Part shown: piece by piece, positions 7,605 through 15,483 of the stretch
How positions within the stretch are numbered: position 1 is the stretch's first letter
Layout of the letters: every line of letters starts with the position of its first letter
Assembly: GCA_023388835.1 (NCBI GenBank)
Contig: JAEWFK010000167.1
Span: 1-25,976 of the forward strand
Origin: Pseudomonadota bacterium
GTDB lineage: Bacteria > Pseudomonadota > Gammaproteobacteria > Burkholderiales > Burkholderiaceae_B
DNA length: 25,976 bases
Direction of reading: 5' to 3'
Program-made: the position numbers and the translations under genes
Notes under the pieces: model-generated
Told to the model about the DNA's origin: nothing
Databases searched by the model: none
The model's input: the letters and a program-made list of their open reading frames with translations, nothing else

Positions 7605-8834
7605 ATGCTCAATGCGCTCTGGCTCGCCTTCTTCGTCGTGTCCGTGGTCGCCGGCCTGTTCCAATGGCTGGTGTTGCATGATTCCGACGTTTTCTCGCGC
7701 ATCGTCGCCGCCCTCTTCGATATGGCCGCCCTGTCGGTGCAGATCATGGTGCTGCTGTTTGGCACATTGACGCTTTGGCTGGGCTTTCTGCGCATCGCCG
7801 AGGCCGCCGGCCTGGTTCAGAGTCTCGCCCGCCTGCTCGCGCCCCTCTTCCATAGGCTGATGCCGGAAGTCCCGCCCGGGCACCCGGCGCTCGGGCTGAT
7901 CACCATGAACTTCGCTGCCAACGGACTTGGACTGGACAACGCCGCCACGCCCATCGGGCTGCGCGCCATGCATGCGCTTCAGGAACTGAACCCGGAACCG
8001 CGCACGGCCACGAACGCACAGATCCTGTTCCTTGTGCTGAACGCCTCGTCGCTCACTTTGCTGCCGGTCACCATCTTCATGTATCGGGCGCAACAGGGAG
8101 CGGCCGAACCCGCGCTGGTTTTCCTTCCCATCCTCCTGGCCACCAGCGCGTCTACCCTGGCCGCCCTGCTGTCGGTGGCCTTCATGCAGCGGCTGCGCCT
8201 GCATGATCCCGTGGTCCTGATGTGGCTGACGGGCGCCGCACTGACCATCGGCGGGCTGATGGCGTTTCTGGCCGGCCTCGGCGCCACGGCCGTCAGCGCA
8301 ACCTCCAGTCTCTTGGGGAACCTGGTGCTGACGGGGATCATCGCTCTCTTCCTGATATGCGGGGCGATCAAGAAGGTGCCGGTGTACGAATCCTTCGTGG
8401 AAGGCGCGAAGGACGGGTTCGACGTCGCCAAGAATCTGCTGCCCTATTTGGTCGCCATGTTGTGCGCAGTAGGCGTGCTGCGCGCGTCCGGCGTACTGGA
8501 CATGCTACTGTTTGCCATACGGGAAGCCACCCTGTGGGCGGGGCTGGATGCCCGCTTTGTCGATGCCTTGCCCACGGCCTTGGTGAAGCCCTTTTCAGGA
8601 AGCGCGGCGCGCGCCATGCTGATCGAGACCATGCAGCATTTCGGCGTCGACAGCTTTCCTGCACTGTTGGCGGCCACCATGCAGGGGAGCACGGAAACGA
8701 CTTTCTATGTCGTGGCCGTGTACTTTGGCGCAGTCGGCATCCAGCGCGTGCGCCACACCATAGGCTGCGCCTTGCTTGCCGATCTGGCCGGTGTGCTGGC
8801 GTCGATCGCGGTGTGCTACTGGTTCTTTACGTAG
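7605..8834 (+). CDS. Fused SpmA-SpmB (nucleoside-recognition/Gate domain) membrane protein
   Basis: A 409-residue polytopic membrane protein joining homologues of Bacillus SpmA (about residues 1-200) and SpmB (about 235-409) in one chain. The SpmA part carries NFAANGLGLDNAATPIGLRAM (102-122) and NASSLTLLPVTIF (146-158). The SpmB part carries CGAIKKVPVYESFVEGAKDG (252-271), KPFSGSAARAMLIE (328-341) and QGSTETTFYVVAVYFGAVG (360-378). Both halves belong to the Gate/nucleoside-recognition superfamily. This organism is not expected to sporulate, so the role is unknown and may be transport. I chose the ATG at 7605 because MLNALWLAFF matches the SpmA N-terminus. In-frame ATGs at 7506 and 7542 exist, and no start has a good ribosome-binding site. 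It is divergent from the FadE-like gene. Confidence 0.87.
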   Translation: MLNALWLAFFVVSVVAGLFQWLVLHDSDVFSRIVAALFDMAALSVQIMVLLFGTLTLWLGFLRIAEAAGLVQSLARLLAPLFHRLMPEVPPGHPALGLITMNFAANGLGLDNAATPIGLRAMHALQELNPEPRTATNAQILFLVLNASSLTLLPVTIFMYRAQQGAAEPALVFLPILLATSASTLAALLSVAFMQRLRLHDPVVLMWLTGAALTIGGLMAFLAGLGATAVSATSSLLGNLVLTGIIALFLICGAIKKVPVYESFVEGAKDGFDVAKNLLPYLVAMLCAVGVLRASGVLDMLLFAIREATLWAGLDARFVDALPTALVKPFSGSAARAMLIETMQHFGVDSFPALLAATMQGSTETTFYVVAVYFGAVGIQRVRHTIGCALLADLAGVLASIAVCYWFFT

Positions 8835-8836
8835 AA

Positions 8837-8869
8837 ACCGGCGGTGCGGAGTCAGAGCTCCGCGCCGGT
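8837..8869. terminator. Possible bidirectional stem-loop between convergent genes
   Basis: The arms ACCGGC+GCGGAG and CTCCGC+GCCGGT pair into a 12-bp stem with a three-base GGT bulge and a short loop. The structure lies just after the spmAB stop and includes the rsmA stop codon. It sits where a shared terminator would be expected, but there is no strong T-run on either side. Confidence 0.35.
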
Positions 8870-9649
8870 GCCCAGCCTGCCGGCAGCCACGAGCTGATCA
8901 GACATGGCCATGAATTGCGCCGGGCTGACGGTTTCAGCACGATCTGTGGGCGCCACGCCGAGCGCATCCCAGTCGATGTCCTCGGCCCAGTCCGCCAGAA
9001 CCCGACGCAACATCTTGCGCCGCTGAGCGAAGGCTCGCGTCACCAGCGCGGCGAATGCACGCTCGCTGCGCGCACGCGGGCGGTCTTCCGGCAAAGGCAC
9101 CATGCGGACTACCGAAGACACGACCTTCGGCGGGGGGTCGAAGGCGTCGGGTGAGACATCGAACAGCTTGTCCATGGCGTAACGCGCCTGCAGCATCACG
9201 GACAGACGACCGTAATCGCCGGAACCCGGCTTAGCCACCATGCGATCGATGACTTCGCGCTGCAACATGAAATGCTGATCCCGCACCGCTTCGGCGTACT
9301 GAGCCAGATGAAACAGCAAGGGGCTGGAAATGTTGTAGGGGAGGTTTCCGACGATACGCAGCGACGAGCCCAGTTCGGCGAAGTTGACTGTCAGTGCGTC
9401 GGCCTCGATCACGGCGAGCCGTTGCGAGGCCCAGGTACTGCGTAGACGAGCGGCGAGGTCCCGATCCAGCTCGACCACGGTCAACCTTGCAACGGACTCC
9501 AGCAATGGAGCCGTAAGGGCCGACAGACCAGGCCCGATTTCAATCATGGGATCATCGGGAGCCGGCCCTATGGCGCGGACGATCTGATCGATCACACCCT
9601 CGTCGACCAGAAAGTGTTGCCCGAAGCGCTTGCGTGCCTGATGCGCCAT
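8852..9649 (-). CDS. rsmA: 16S rRNA (adenine1518-N6/adenine1519-N6)-dimethyltransferase
   Basis: RsmA (KsgA), 265 residues, dimethylates two adjacent adenines in helix 45 of 16S rRNA during late 30S assembly, using S-adenosylmethionine. The signature N-terminus RKRFGQHFLVD (6-16), the SAM-binding EIGPG (37-41), the acidic VELDRD (58-63) and the catalytic NLPYNISSP (102-110) are all present. The frame is open 29 codons further upstream, but the ATG at 9649 gives the family's normal start and lies just two bases after the surA stop. It is the last gene of lptD-surA-rsmA. The pdxA gene that separates surA and rsmA in E. coli is absent here. Loss of RsmA gives kasugamycin resistance in other bacteria. 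Confidence 0.96.
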   Translation of the reverse strand: MAHQARKRFGQHFLVDEGVIDQIVRAIGPAPDDPMIEIGPGLSALTAPLLESVARLTVVELDRDLAARLRSTWASQRLAVIEADALTVNFAELGSSLRIVGNLPYNISSPLLFHLAQYAEAVRDQHFMLQREVIDRMVAKPGSGDYGRLSVMLQARYAMDKLFDVSPDAFDPPPKVVSSVVRMVPLPEDRPRARSERAFAALVTRAFAQRRKMLRRVLADWAEDIDWDALGVAPTDRAETVSPAQFMAMSDQLVAAGRLGTGAEL

Positions 9650-9651
9650 GC

Positions 9652-11160
9652 TCAACGCCGCTGCTGCGAGCCTCGGCTGGACTCTGGGTCCAGCCGGTTC
9701 TCGACATAAGCGCGACCGTAGAGCTCGTTGATCCATTGCTCGACCGCCGGCTCGATGCGACGCTGGAACAGGATCTGGCGGGCTTGCATGCGCTTGACTT
9801 CTTCGCCCATATCCTCGTTGCGACGCTCGAGGACTTCGATCAGATGCCAGCCGAACGGCGACTTGATGGGTTCGCTGATCTCTCCCGGCTGCAGGCTGTT
9901 CATGGCCTGCTCGAAGGCGGGCACGGTTTCGCCCGGCGTGAGCCAGCCCAGATCGCCGCCTTGCGGCGCCGTGGCATCGTCGGAGTGGCGGCGAGCGAGA
10001 TCTTCGAAGGATTCACCGCCGCGTATACGCTCGCGGAGCTGGCGCAGACGCTGCTCGGCCTGCTCGTCGGAAGTGATCTGGTTCGTGCGAAGCAGAATGT
10101 GCCGTGCATGGGTCTGTGTGACGATCATGGGACCCTGTTCCATGGGCGGCTGGCCAGTCGGCGCCATGGATACATCGGGCGCGGTGGGACGCGCCGCCGC
10201 TTGCGGCGACTCACCCCAGGTCAGTACCTTCAAGATATGAAAGCCCTGGCCGCTCCGAATGATGCGCGAGACTTCGCCCACCTTCAGGCCGCGCGTCGCC
10301 TCGACGAAGAGGTCGGGCCATCCGGCCACGGGCCGTACGCCCAATACCCCGCCTTCCAGGGCTTGCGGGCCATCGGACGACGATGCCGCCAGACCGGCGA
10401 AATCAGCGCCGGAACGCAACTGCGACAACAAGGACTCGGCACGCGCCTGCAAACGATTCACTTCTTCAGAGCCGGCCGATTCGGGCACGGACACGAGAAT
10501 CTGGGCCAATCCCAATGCGCGCGGGGCCGCCTGTTCCTGGGGCGCCGGCGCAGGAGCCGCCGCACGGCCCGGCGCAGTGGCCGCCATCCGGCTTCCCTGG
10601 GTACGAAGAAAGGCATCCACCTCCGCATCGGTAATATTGACGGTGGAGTCCACCTGCCGCTGACGCAGGAGATCGAAGCGCACGTCCTTGCGCAGTTCGT
10701 CCAGATAGCTTTCCCACGTCGTGCCGTTCTGCGTGATTTCCTTGCGGAGCTGATCCAGCGACATCTGGTTGCGCTGGGCAATGCTTTCCACCGCCCGCTG
10801 CAACTGTGCGTCTCCCACACGGATACCCAGCCGCTCAGCCTCCTGGCGCTGCAGTTCATCGACGATCAAACGTTGCAAGACCTGCCGCTGGAGAATACTG
10901 CGTTCCGGCACGGGAATTTGTTGCGCCCTGAGGTTCCGTTCGGCCGCAGCCACCCCGGTGTTGACCTGCTTGAGCGTGATCACCTGCCGGTTCACGACGG
11001 CGGCAATGCCGTCGACGAACTGCTGTGACGGCACCTTGCCCGCTGCGGCTTGCGACGAAGCGCCCGGGCTGGCGGCGAGAACGCTCGATGCGGCGCTGGC
11101 GCCCAGCACGGAAACCAGCAGGACGGCCAAGTGGCGCCGGGCATGCACACTGCGCATCAT
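9652..11160 (-). CDS. surA: Periplasmic chaperone/peptidyl-prolyl isomerase SurA
   Basis: SurA, 502 residues, escorts unfolded outer-membrane proteins, LptD among them, through the periplasm to the BAM complex. A signal peptide is visible, with likely cleavage after VLA at residue 29. The SurA N-terminal chaperone domain covers about 45-185. The first parvulin domain is about 216-313 and the second about 350-446, the latter with the well-conserved ARHILLR and GGDLGWLTPGETVPAFE segments. A Pro/Ala-rich linker (about 191-213) before the first parvulin domain and a longer N-terminus make it longer than E. coli SurA (428). The second domain is closer to the parvulin consensus and is more likely to have isomerase activity. 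Two adjacent ATGs occur; the first overlaps the lptD stop (ATGA). Confidence 0.95.
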   Translation of the reverse strand: MMRSVHARRHLAVLLVSVLGASAASSVLAASPGASSQAAAGKVPSQQFVDGIAAVVNRQVITLKQVNTGVAAAERNLRAQQIPVPERSILQRQVLQRLIVDELQRQEAERLGIRVGDAQLQRAVESIAQRNQMSLDQLRKEITQNGTTWESYLDELRKDVRFDLLRQRQVDSTVNITDAEVDAFLRTQGSRMAATAPGRAAAPAPAPQEQAAPRALGLAQILVSVPESAGSEEVNRLQARAESLLSQLRSGADFAGLAASSSDGPQALEGGVLGVRPVAGWPDLFVEATRGLKVGEVSRIIRSGQGFHILKVLTWGESPQAAARPTAPDVSMAPTGQPPMEQGPMIVTQTHARHILLRTNQITSDEQAEQRLRQLRERIRGGESFEDLARRHSDDATAPQGGDLGWLTPGETVPAFEQAMNSLQPGEISEPIKSPFGWHLIEVLERRNEDMGEEVKRMQARQILFQRRIEPAVEQWINELYGRAYVENRLDPESSRGSQQRR

Positions 11161-13535
11161 TGATACCTCTCGAAGACGGTTTTTTCTGGTATGGGCGGGT
11201 TGATCGACTGGTACCCGGTAATCCGTTCGCTGATCACACCCATGGGATCGGATCCAATGCCGCCCAGTCCAGCGAGTTCAAGCTGGAAAAACACGGCCGT
11301 GTTTGCTTCATCGCGCGCGACGGCGTAGCGCTGGAGCACCACCCTGGCGGACCAGCAGCAATCACCCTTGTATTCCAGGCCGAGAATGGACTGAGTCGAT
11401 CGGCTTTCCTTCAACGAATAATCATAACGCCCCAACGCATACCACTTCTTGCTCAGTGGCCACTGGCCGGCCACGGTAGCCTGCTCTCGCCCTTGGTCAT
11501 CGGTCTCTATGAGCTGCAGCGTGGGATCGTAGACTTGGCGCGGATCACGCTGATAACGGTACCAGGCCGACAAACTGGCAAGGCGCTTCGGCTCCCACCG
11601 CACGCCCGCCGTCATCCGGTTGCGATCACGAGAATCGGGATTGAACTGGGCATCGAAGCGCACGCTGAATTTGTCGGTGAGCGCGGCATTGGCGCCAATC
11701 AGGTAGTCGGATTTGGATCGGGTCCGCGCGGCCTCGCCGGGCCACAACGTCACACGCTGGTCGCTGAAGTGCATGCGCTGGGCGACCGACAGCGACAGAC
11801 GCTCAAAGCCTGAGTCGGCGTCCAGCCAACGTGTGGTGAGCCCCACCGTCAGCTGATTGGCGTCGGCGATGCGGTCCCATCCGCCGCTGAAGATGTTCTC
11901 GCTGAATGCCTGACTGAAGCTGAAATCGGCATAGGCAGTATCGAAGACAGGAATGTGTTCCTGATCGCGATACGGTACGTAAAGATAATAAAGACGAGGT
12001 TCCAGCGTCTGGATCGCGGCGTTGCCGAACAGCGTGGCATCACGCTCGAACGTCATGCCGGAGTCGACCGAGAAGATCGGCAAGGCGCGCGACTGCGTCG
12101 CGTTGCGACCGCGATACTGCAACAGTTCGTCTTCATACCAGTCGACACTGTACTGGCTCAGATGCAGGCCCACTTTCGGCGTGACATACCAGCCGGCCCT
12201 GACGATGGGGTAGGCCACCGTGTTATAGGAAGTGAAACGATTTCCGTTGGGGGCGATACGGTGGTCGCGGAAATAATCGAATTCGGACAAACTGCCCGAG
12301 TAAAACGGCATGACGAAGCGGGTGGCGTAGTTCTCTGACACGACATCAAGCCCACCCCAGTCGTAGCGCGCGCCGCGAACGTAGAGCTCGGGCAGCTTGT
12401 CGTACTGCGGCGCGAGATAGCTCGTGCTACGGTCTTGCAAGGTCTGGTACTTGTGTACCGACAGCGAACCGCCGATATAGGGAGAATCCCACCAGGACAG
12501 GCTGGCCGTGCTCGGCAGCCATGTGTTGGTCGCTTCATTCAGTCCCAGAGAAGAAAAATCGCGGAAATAGTCGTCGTCAGACACCCTGCGTATATCGAAG
12601 CTGGCGTGCAGGCCGCCCCCCAGCGCTTGATTGTGTTGCCAACCGTAGTACCAGCGGTCACGTCCCGCTTCGCGGTCGTCGTGCAAGTAAGTACCCTGCA
12701 TTTCCCCTGCATAGGTCTCGCCGAGGTAACGGAACTCGGCTCCCAGCTGCAGGCCCCGCTTGGCCATGATGCGCGGTGTCAGGGTCAGGTCGTAATTGGG
12801 CGCCAGATTGAAGTAGTACGGTATCGAGAATTCCATGCCGCCGGCCGTGGACGTACCGTAGGTGGGCAGCAGGAAGCCCGACTTTCGTTCCTTACGAATC
12901 GGGAAGCTCAGGTAGGGCGAATACAGAATGGGGACGTCCTTGAAGTACAAGGTGCCATGGCGCGCAATGCCTTCGTTGTCTTCGAAATGCAGGTCGACCT
13001 GTCTGGACTTGATGTACCAGGCCGGATCCGGACACGGGCAGCCCGAATAGGTGACGCTGTTCAGGCGCATGTGGTCGCGGCTGAAGATGTCCGCCCGCTC
13101 GGCGTTGCCCGCGCCGCCCGTAGCGCCAAGCCAGAAGTCGGGTTCCGAGATTTCGCCCGTTTCGCTATCGACGTTGTAATCGAACGCGGGCGCCTTCACG
13201 ATGCTGGCATCGCGCATGATCAGCCCGTTGCCTCGCACCCGCAGCTGGCCCGTGGAACGCTGGTAATCGATGTGATCGCCCTTGACCACCGAGTCGATGC
13301 GGCGCACTTCGGCACTGCCCGATAGCACCACCCTGCCGTCGTCTTCAGAGTGGATGTCGTCGGCGATCAGGAAGGCCGACATCTGGTCTTCCTGAAGGAG
13401 ATGGGTCTGGAGTTTTGAGGATATCTGCAGGTCAGTTCCGGCCTTCACCTTGATCGAGTCTGCCTGCGGAGGAGCCGCCAGAGCGGCCTGCCCGCAGCCA
13501 TATGCGATAAGTAGTGACCACCAGACCGAACGCAC
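11157..13535 (-). CDS. lptD: LPS-assembly outer-membrane protein LptD
   Basis: LptD, 792 residues, is the outer-membrane beta-barrel that with LptE inserts lipopolysaccharide into the outer leaflet. No ATG fits the N-terminus. The GTG at 13535 gives a signal peptide (MRSVWWSLLIAYGCGQAALA) and follows a GGGGGC ribosome-binding site. The N-terminal OstA/LptA-like jellyroll covers about 50-160, then the barrel runs to the C-terminus. Cysteines C166/C168 at the jellyroll-barrel junction and the adjacent pair C726-C727 near the C-terminus match the layout that makes inter-domain disulfides in E. coli LptD. The stop overlaps surA, linking this barrel with its chaperone. Confidence 0.95.
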   Translation of the reverse strand: MRSVWWSLLIAYGCGQAALAAPPQADSIKVKAGTDLQISSKLQTHLLQEDQMSAFLIADDIHSEDDGRVVLSGSAEVRRIDSVVKGDHIDYQRSTGQLRVRGNGLIMRDASIVKAPAFDYNVDSETGEISEPDFWLGATGGAGNAERADIFSRDHMRLNSVTYSGCPCPDPAWYIKSRQVDLHFEDNEGIARHGTLYFKDVPILYSPYLSFPIRKERKSGFLLPTYGTSTAGGMEFSIPYYFNLAPNYDLTLTPRIMAKRGLQLGAEFRYLGETYAGEMQGTYLHDDREAGRDRWYYGWQHNQALGGGLHASFDIRRVSDDDYFRDFSSLGLNEATNTWLPSTASLSWWDSPYIGGSLSVHKYQTLQDRSTSYLAPQYDKLPELYVRGARYDWGGLDVVSENYATRFVMPFYSGSLSEFDYFRDHRIAPNGNRFTSYNTVAYPIVRAGWYVTPKVGLHLSQYSVDWYEDELLQYRGRNATQSRALPIFSVDSGMTFERDATLFGNAAIQTLEPRLYYLYVPYRDQEHIPVFDTAYADFSFSQAFSENIFSGGWDRIADANQLTVGLTTRWLDADSGFERLSLSVAQRMHFSDQRVTLWPGEAARTRSKSDYLIGANAALTDKFSVRFDAQFNPDSRDRNRMTAGVRWEPKRLASLSAWYRYQRDPRQVYDPTLQLIETDDQGREQATVAGQWPLSKKWYALGRYDYSLKESRSTQSILGLEYKGDCCWSARVVLQRYAVARDEANTAVFFQLELAGLGGIGSDPMGVISERITGYQSINPPIPEKTVFERYQ

Positions 13536-13559
13536 GAGTGTCTTGCCCCCAAAAAACCG

Positions 13560-13565
13560 ATTATA
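13560..13565 (-). promoter_or_regulatory. Putative -10 box of lptD operon
   Basis: A perfect TATAAT on the - strand lies about 25 bases before the lptD GTG. It would give a transcript starting near 13553 with a leader of about 18 bases that contains the GGGGGC ribosome-binding site. No good -35 match is seen at 16-18 bases spacing, so an activator or another sigma factor could be involved. Confidence 0.5.
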
Positions 13566-13649
13566 TTTTGACTCTGCTGCCGGCCCGTCCTGGCCGCTCC
13601 GACCCCGCTCGGCGCGGTACAGAGCCTCCTTAAAACAAGGGCGACCCGG

Positions 13650-13655
13650 TATTAT
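13650..13655 (+). promoter_or_regulatory. Putative -10 box of amgK-murU
   Basis: TATTAT (one mismatch to TATAAT) ends nine bases before the amgK ATG at 13665. Transcription would start almost at that ATG, which implies a very short leader or leaderless mRNA. The -35 region is poor. It is divergent from the lptD promoter, about 85 bases away. Confidence 0.4.
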
Positions 13656-13664
13656 AGTGAGAGA

Positions 13665-14726
13665 ATGCCGCAAACCATGGAATCCCAAATCTCCCCCCGG
13701 GCCGATCACCGCCTGGCCGCCTTGCATGCCTGGCTTGACACGCTTTCGCCCGCACTTGGCATCGCATCCACTACCCTGCGTCCGGCGTCCAGCGATGCCA
13801 GCTTCAGGCGCTACTTCCGCGTCGATCTGCACGAAGGGTCCGCCATCATCATGGATGCGCCGCCCGAGCACGAAGACTGCGGCCCGTTCCTGCACATCGC
13901 CGAACGACTGCGACAAGCGGGGCTCAAGGTGCCGCGCATCCTCGCGCAGGACTGCGACCAAGGCTTTCTTCTATTGTCGGATCTGGGTACGCACACCTAT
14001 TATCAAGCCATACAAGAAGGGCTTGACGACGCTTCGCTGCAGCGCCTCTATCGTCCCGCCCTGCATGCTCTGGTCCGCATGCAACAGGCACCTTGCGACG
14101 ATCTGCCGCGCTACGACGGGCGCGGGCTCGGCGAAGAGCTGACACTGTTTCAGGCATGGTATGTAGAAAAGCACTGGGGCGGCACGCTGACCGATCAAGA
14201 AGCGGCCGCCCTGGGCGAGGTCTTCGCGAACCTCGCCGCGGACACCGCGTCGCAACCCACCGTACTGGTGCATCGCGACTATCACTCCCCCAATCTCATG
14301 CTGCCGATAACAGCCGACGGGGAACCGGGCATCATCGACTTTCAAGACGCCGTCGCGGGCCCCATCACCTACGATATCGCCTCGCTGGTGACCGACGCGC
14401 GCACCACCTGGGAAGAAGACCAGCAGCTGGACTGGGCCATCCGTTACTGGGAAGCGGCACGGGCGGCCGGCCTGCCGGTCGGCGGCGACTTCGCGCTCTT
14501 CCATCGCGCCTACGAGTGGATGAGCCTGCAGCGCAACCTGCGCATACTCGGCGTGTTCGTCCGTCTGTCGCACCGCGACGGCAAACATCATTATCTGGAT
14601 CACCTGCCGCGCGTAAATGGCTATGTGCGCCAGGTCGCCAGCCGCTATGGCGCCTTCAGGCCGCTGATGCGGGTGCTCGACCGGCTGGAGGGCAGGCAGC
14701 CCGTCAATCCGCTGCAGCCTCTATGA
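13665..14726 (+). CDS. amgK: N-acetylmuramate/N-acetylglucosamine anomeric kinase AmgK
   Basis: A 353-residue aminoglycoside-phosphotransferase-fold sugar kinase. In Pseudomonas, AmgK phosphorylates MurNAc (and GlcNAc) at C1 as the penultimate step of a cell-wall recycling route that bypasses de novo UDP-MurNAc synthesis. The catalytic loop HRDYHSPN (203-210; D205, N210) and the metal-binding IDFQDA (224-229; D225) are intact. The pairing with murU, overlapping as ATGA, strongly supports AmgK rather than a drug kinase. The ATG at 13665 is used here; the in-frame ATG at 13677 is an alternative, and neither has a clear ribosome-binding site. I recall the same placement next to lptD in Pseudomonas. 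Confidence 0.9.
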   Translation: MPQTMESQISPRADHRLAALHAWLDTLSPALGIASTTLRPASSDASFRRYFRVDLHEGSAIIMDAPPEHEDCGPFLHIAERLRQAGLKVPRILAQDCDQGFLLLSDLGTHTYYQAIQEGLDDASLQRLYRPALHALVRMQQAPCDDLPRYDGRGLGEELTLFQAWYVEKHWGGTLTDQEAAALGEVFANLAADTASQPTVLVHRDYHSPNLMLPITADGEPGIIDFQDAVAGPITYDIASLVTDARTTWEEDQQLDWAIRYWEAARAAGLPVGGDFALFHRAYEWMSLQRNLRILGVFVRLSHRDGKHHYLDHLPRVNGYVRQVASRYGAFRPLMRVLDRLEGRQPVNPLQPL

Positions 14727-15418
14727 AAGCCATGATCCTGGCCGCCGGCCGTGGCGAGCGCATGCGCCCGCTGACCGACCATACGCCCAAGCCGCTGCTT
14801 CAAGCGGGCGGCAAGCCGCTCATCGTCTGGCATATCGAGCGCCTCGTAGCAGCGGGCTTCGCAGATATCGTCGTGAACTGCGCCTGGCTGGGCGAACGCC
14901 TGCAGGCAGCGCTGGGAGACGGCAGCCGCTTGGGGGCCCGCCTGCTCTGGTCACCCGAGAGCCCGGCCTTGGAAACCGCCGGCGGCATTGCCCGCGCCCT
15001 GCCGGCGCTGGGGCCCGAGCCTTTTCTCGTGGTCAATGGCGACGTATGGTGTGACTGGGATTTTCGGCAGGCGCGTCAAAGCGCAGCGGCTCTCGCGGCG
15101 ACGCGGACCCGGGCTTGGCTGCTATTGGTGGACAATCCTGCTCACCATCCGAATGGCGACTTCGAGCTCGATTCCGGCGGCAGGGTGCAGGCGCTTTCAT
15201 CCAGGTTGCCGGCCCTGACCTTCTCCGGCATAGGCGTCTATTGCCCCCATCTTTTCGAATCGGTGTCAGGCCGGGAACCCGCTGCGCTTGCGCCCGTGTT
15301 GCGCCAAGCCATCTCCCATTCCGAAGTCATCGGCGCGCGCCATGAAGGCGTATGGATGGATATTGGCACTCCGCAACGTCTGCAACAGCTGGACACGTAT
15401 CTGCAAACTCGGGGCTAG
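14723..15418 (+). CDS. murU: N-acetylmuramate alpha-1-phosphate uridylyltransferase MurU
   Basis: A 231-residue nucleotidyltransferase that converts MurNAc-1-phosphate and UTP to UDP-MurNAc, the product step of the recycling route begun by AmgK. The nucleotide-binding signature LAAGRGERMRPLT (6-18), the lysine in TPKPLL (21-26), ETAGGI (84-89) and the metal-binding NGDVWCDWD (105-113) are all visible. The frame is open far upstream, but the ATG at 14723 overlapping the amgK stop gives the normal family N-terminus. The family also includes glucose- and mannose-1-phosphate transferases; the amgK context and short length favour MurU. A working pair would be expected to reduce sensitivity to fosfomycin, as in Pseudomonas. 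Confidence 0.9.
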   Translation: MKAMILAAGRGERMRPLTDHTPKPLLQAGGKPLIVWHIERLVAAGFADIVVNCAWLGERLQAALGDGSRLGARLLWSPESPALETAGGIARALPALGPEPFLVVNGDVWCDWDFRQARQSAAALAATRTRAWLLLVDNPAHHPNGDFELDSGGRVQALSSRLPALTFSGIGVYCPHLFESVSGREPAALAPVLRQAISHSEVIGARHEGVWMDIGTPQRLQQLDTYLQTRG

Positions 15419-15483
15419 CCCCGCAGAATGCACGCTTGTTAAACTGGCAAAGTTTTGCATGCAATAAAGGAATGAAGGTACCC

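Noticed and set aside
9634..11028. 464-codon open frame on the + strand opposite surA
   Set aside because: It is antisense to a secure surA with an intact signal peptide and two parvulin domains. Its translation is Arg/His/Gly-rich with no recognisable domain, as expected from shadow frames in GC-rich DNA.
12435..13325. 296-codon + strand frame opposite lptD
   Set aside because: Antisense to the lptD barrel; biased composition and no domain or start signal.
13536..13961. Longer lptD reading frame starting at an ATG at 13961
   Set aside because: It would overlap the amgK coding region and place about 140 non-conserved residues before a clear signal peptide. The GTG at 13535 with GGGGGC upstream is better.
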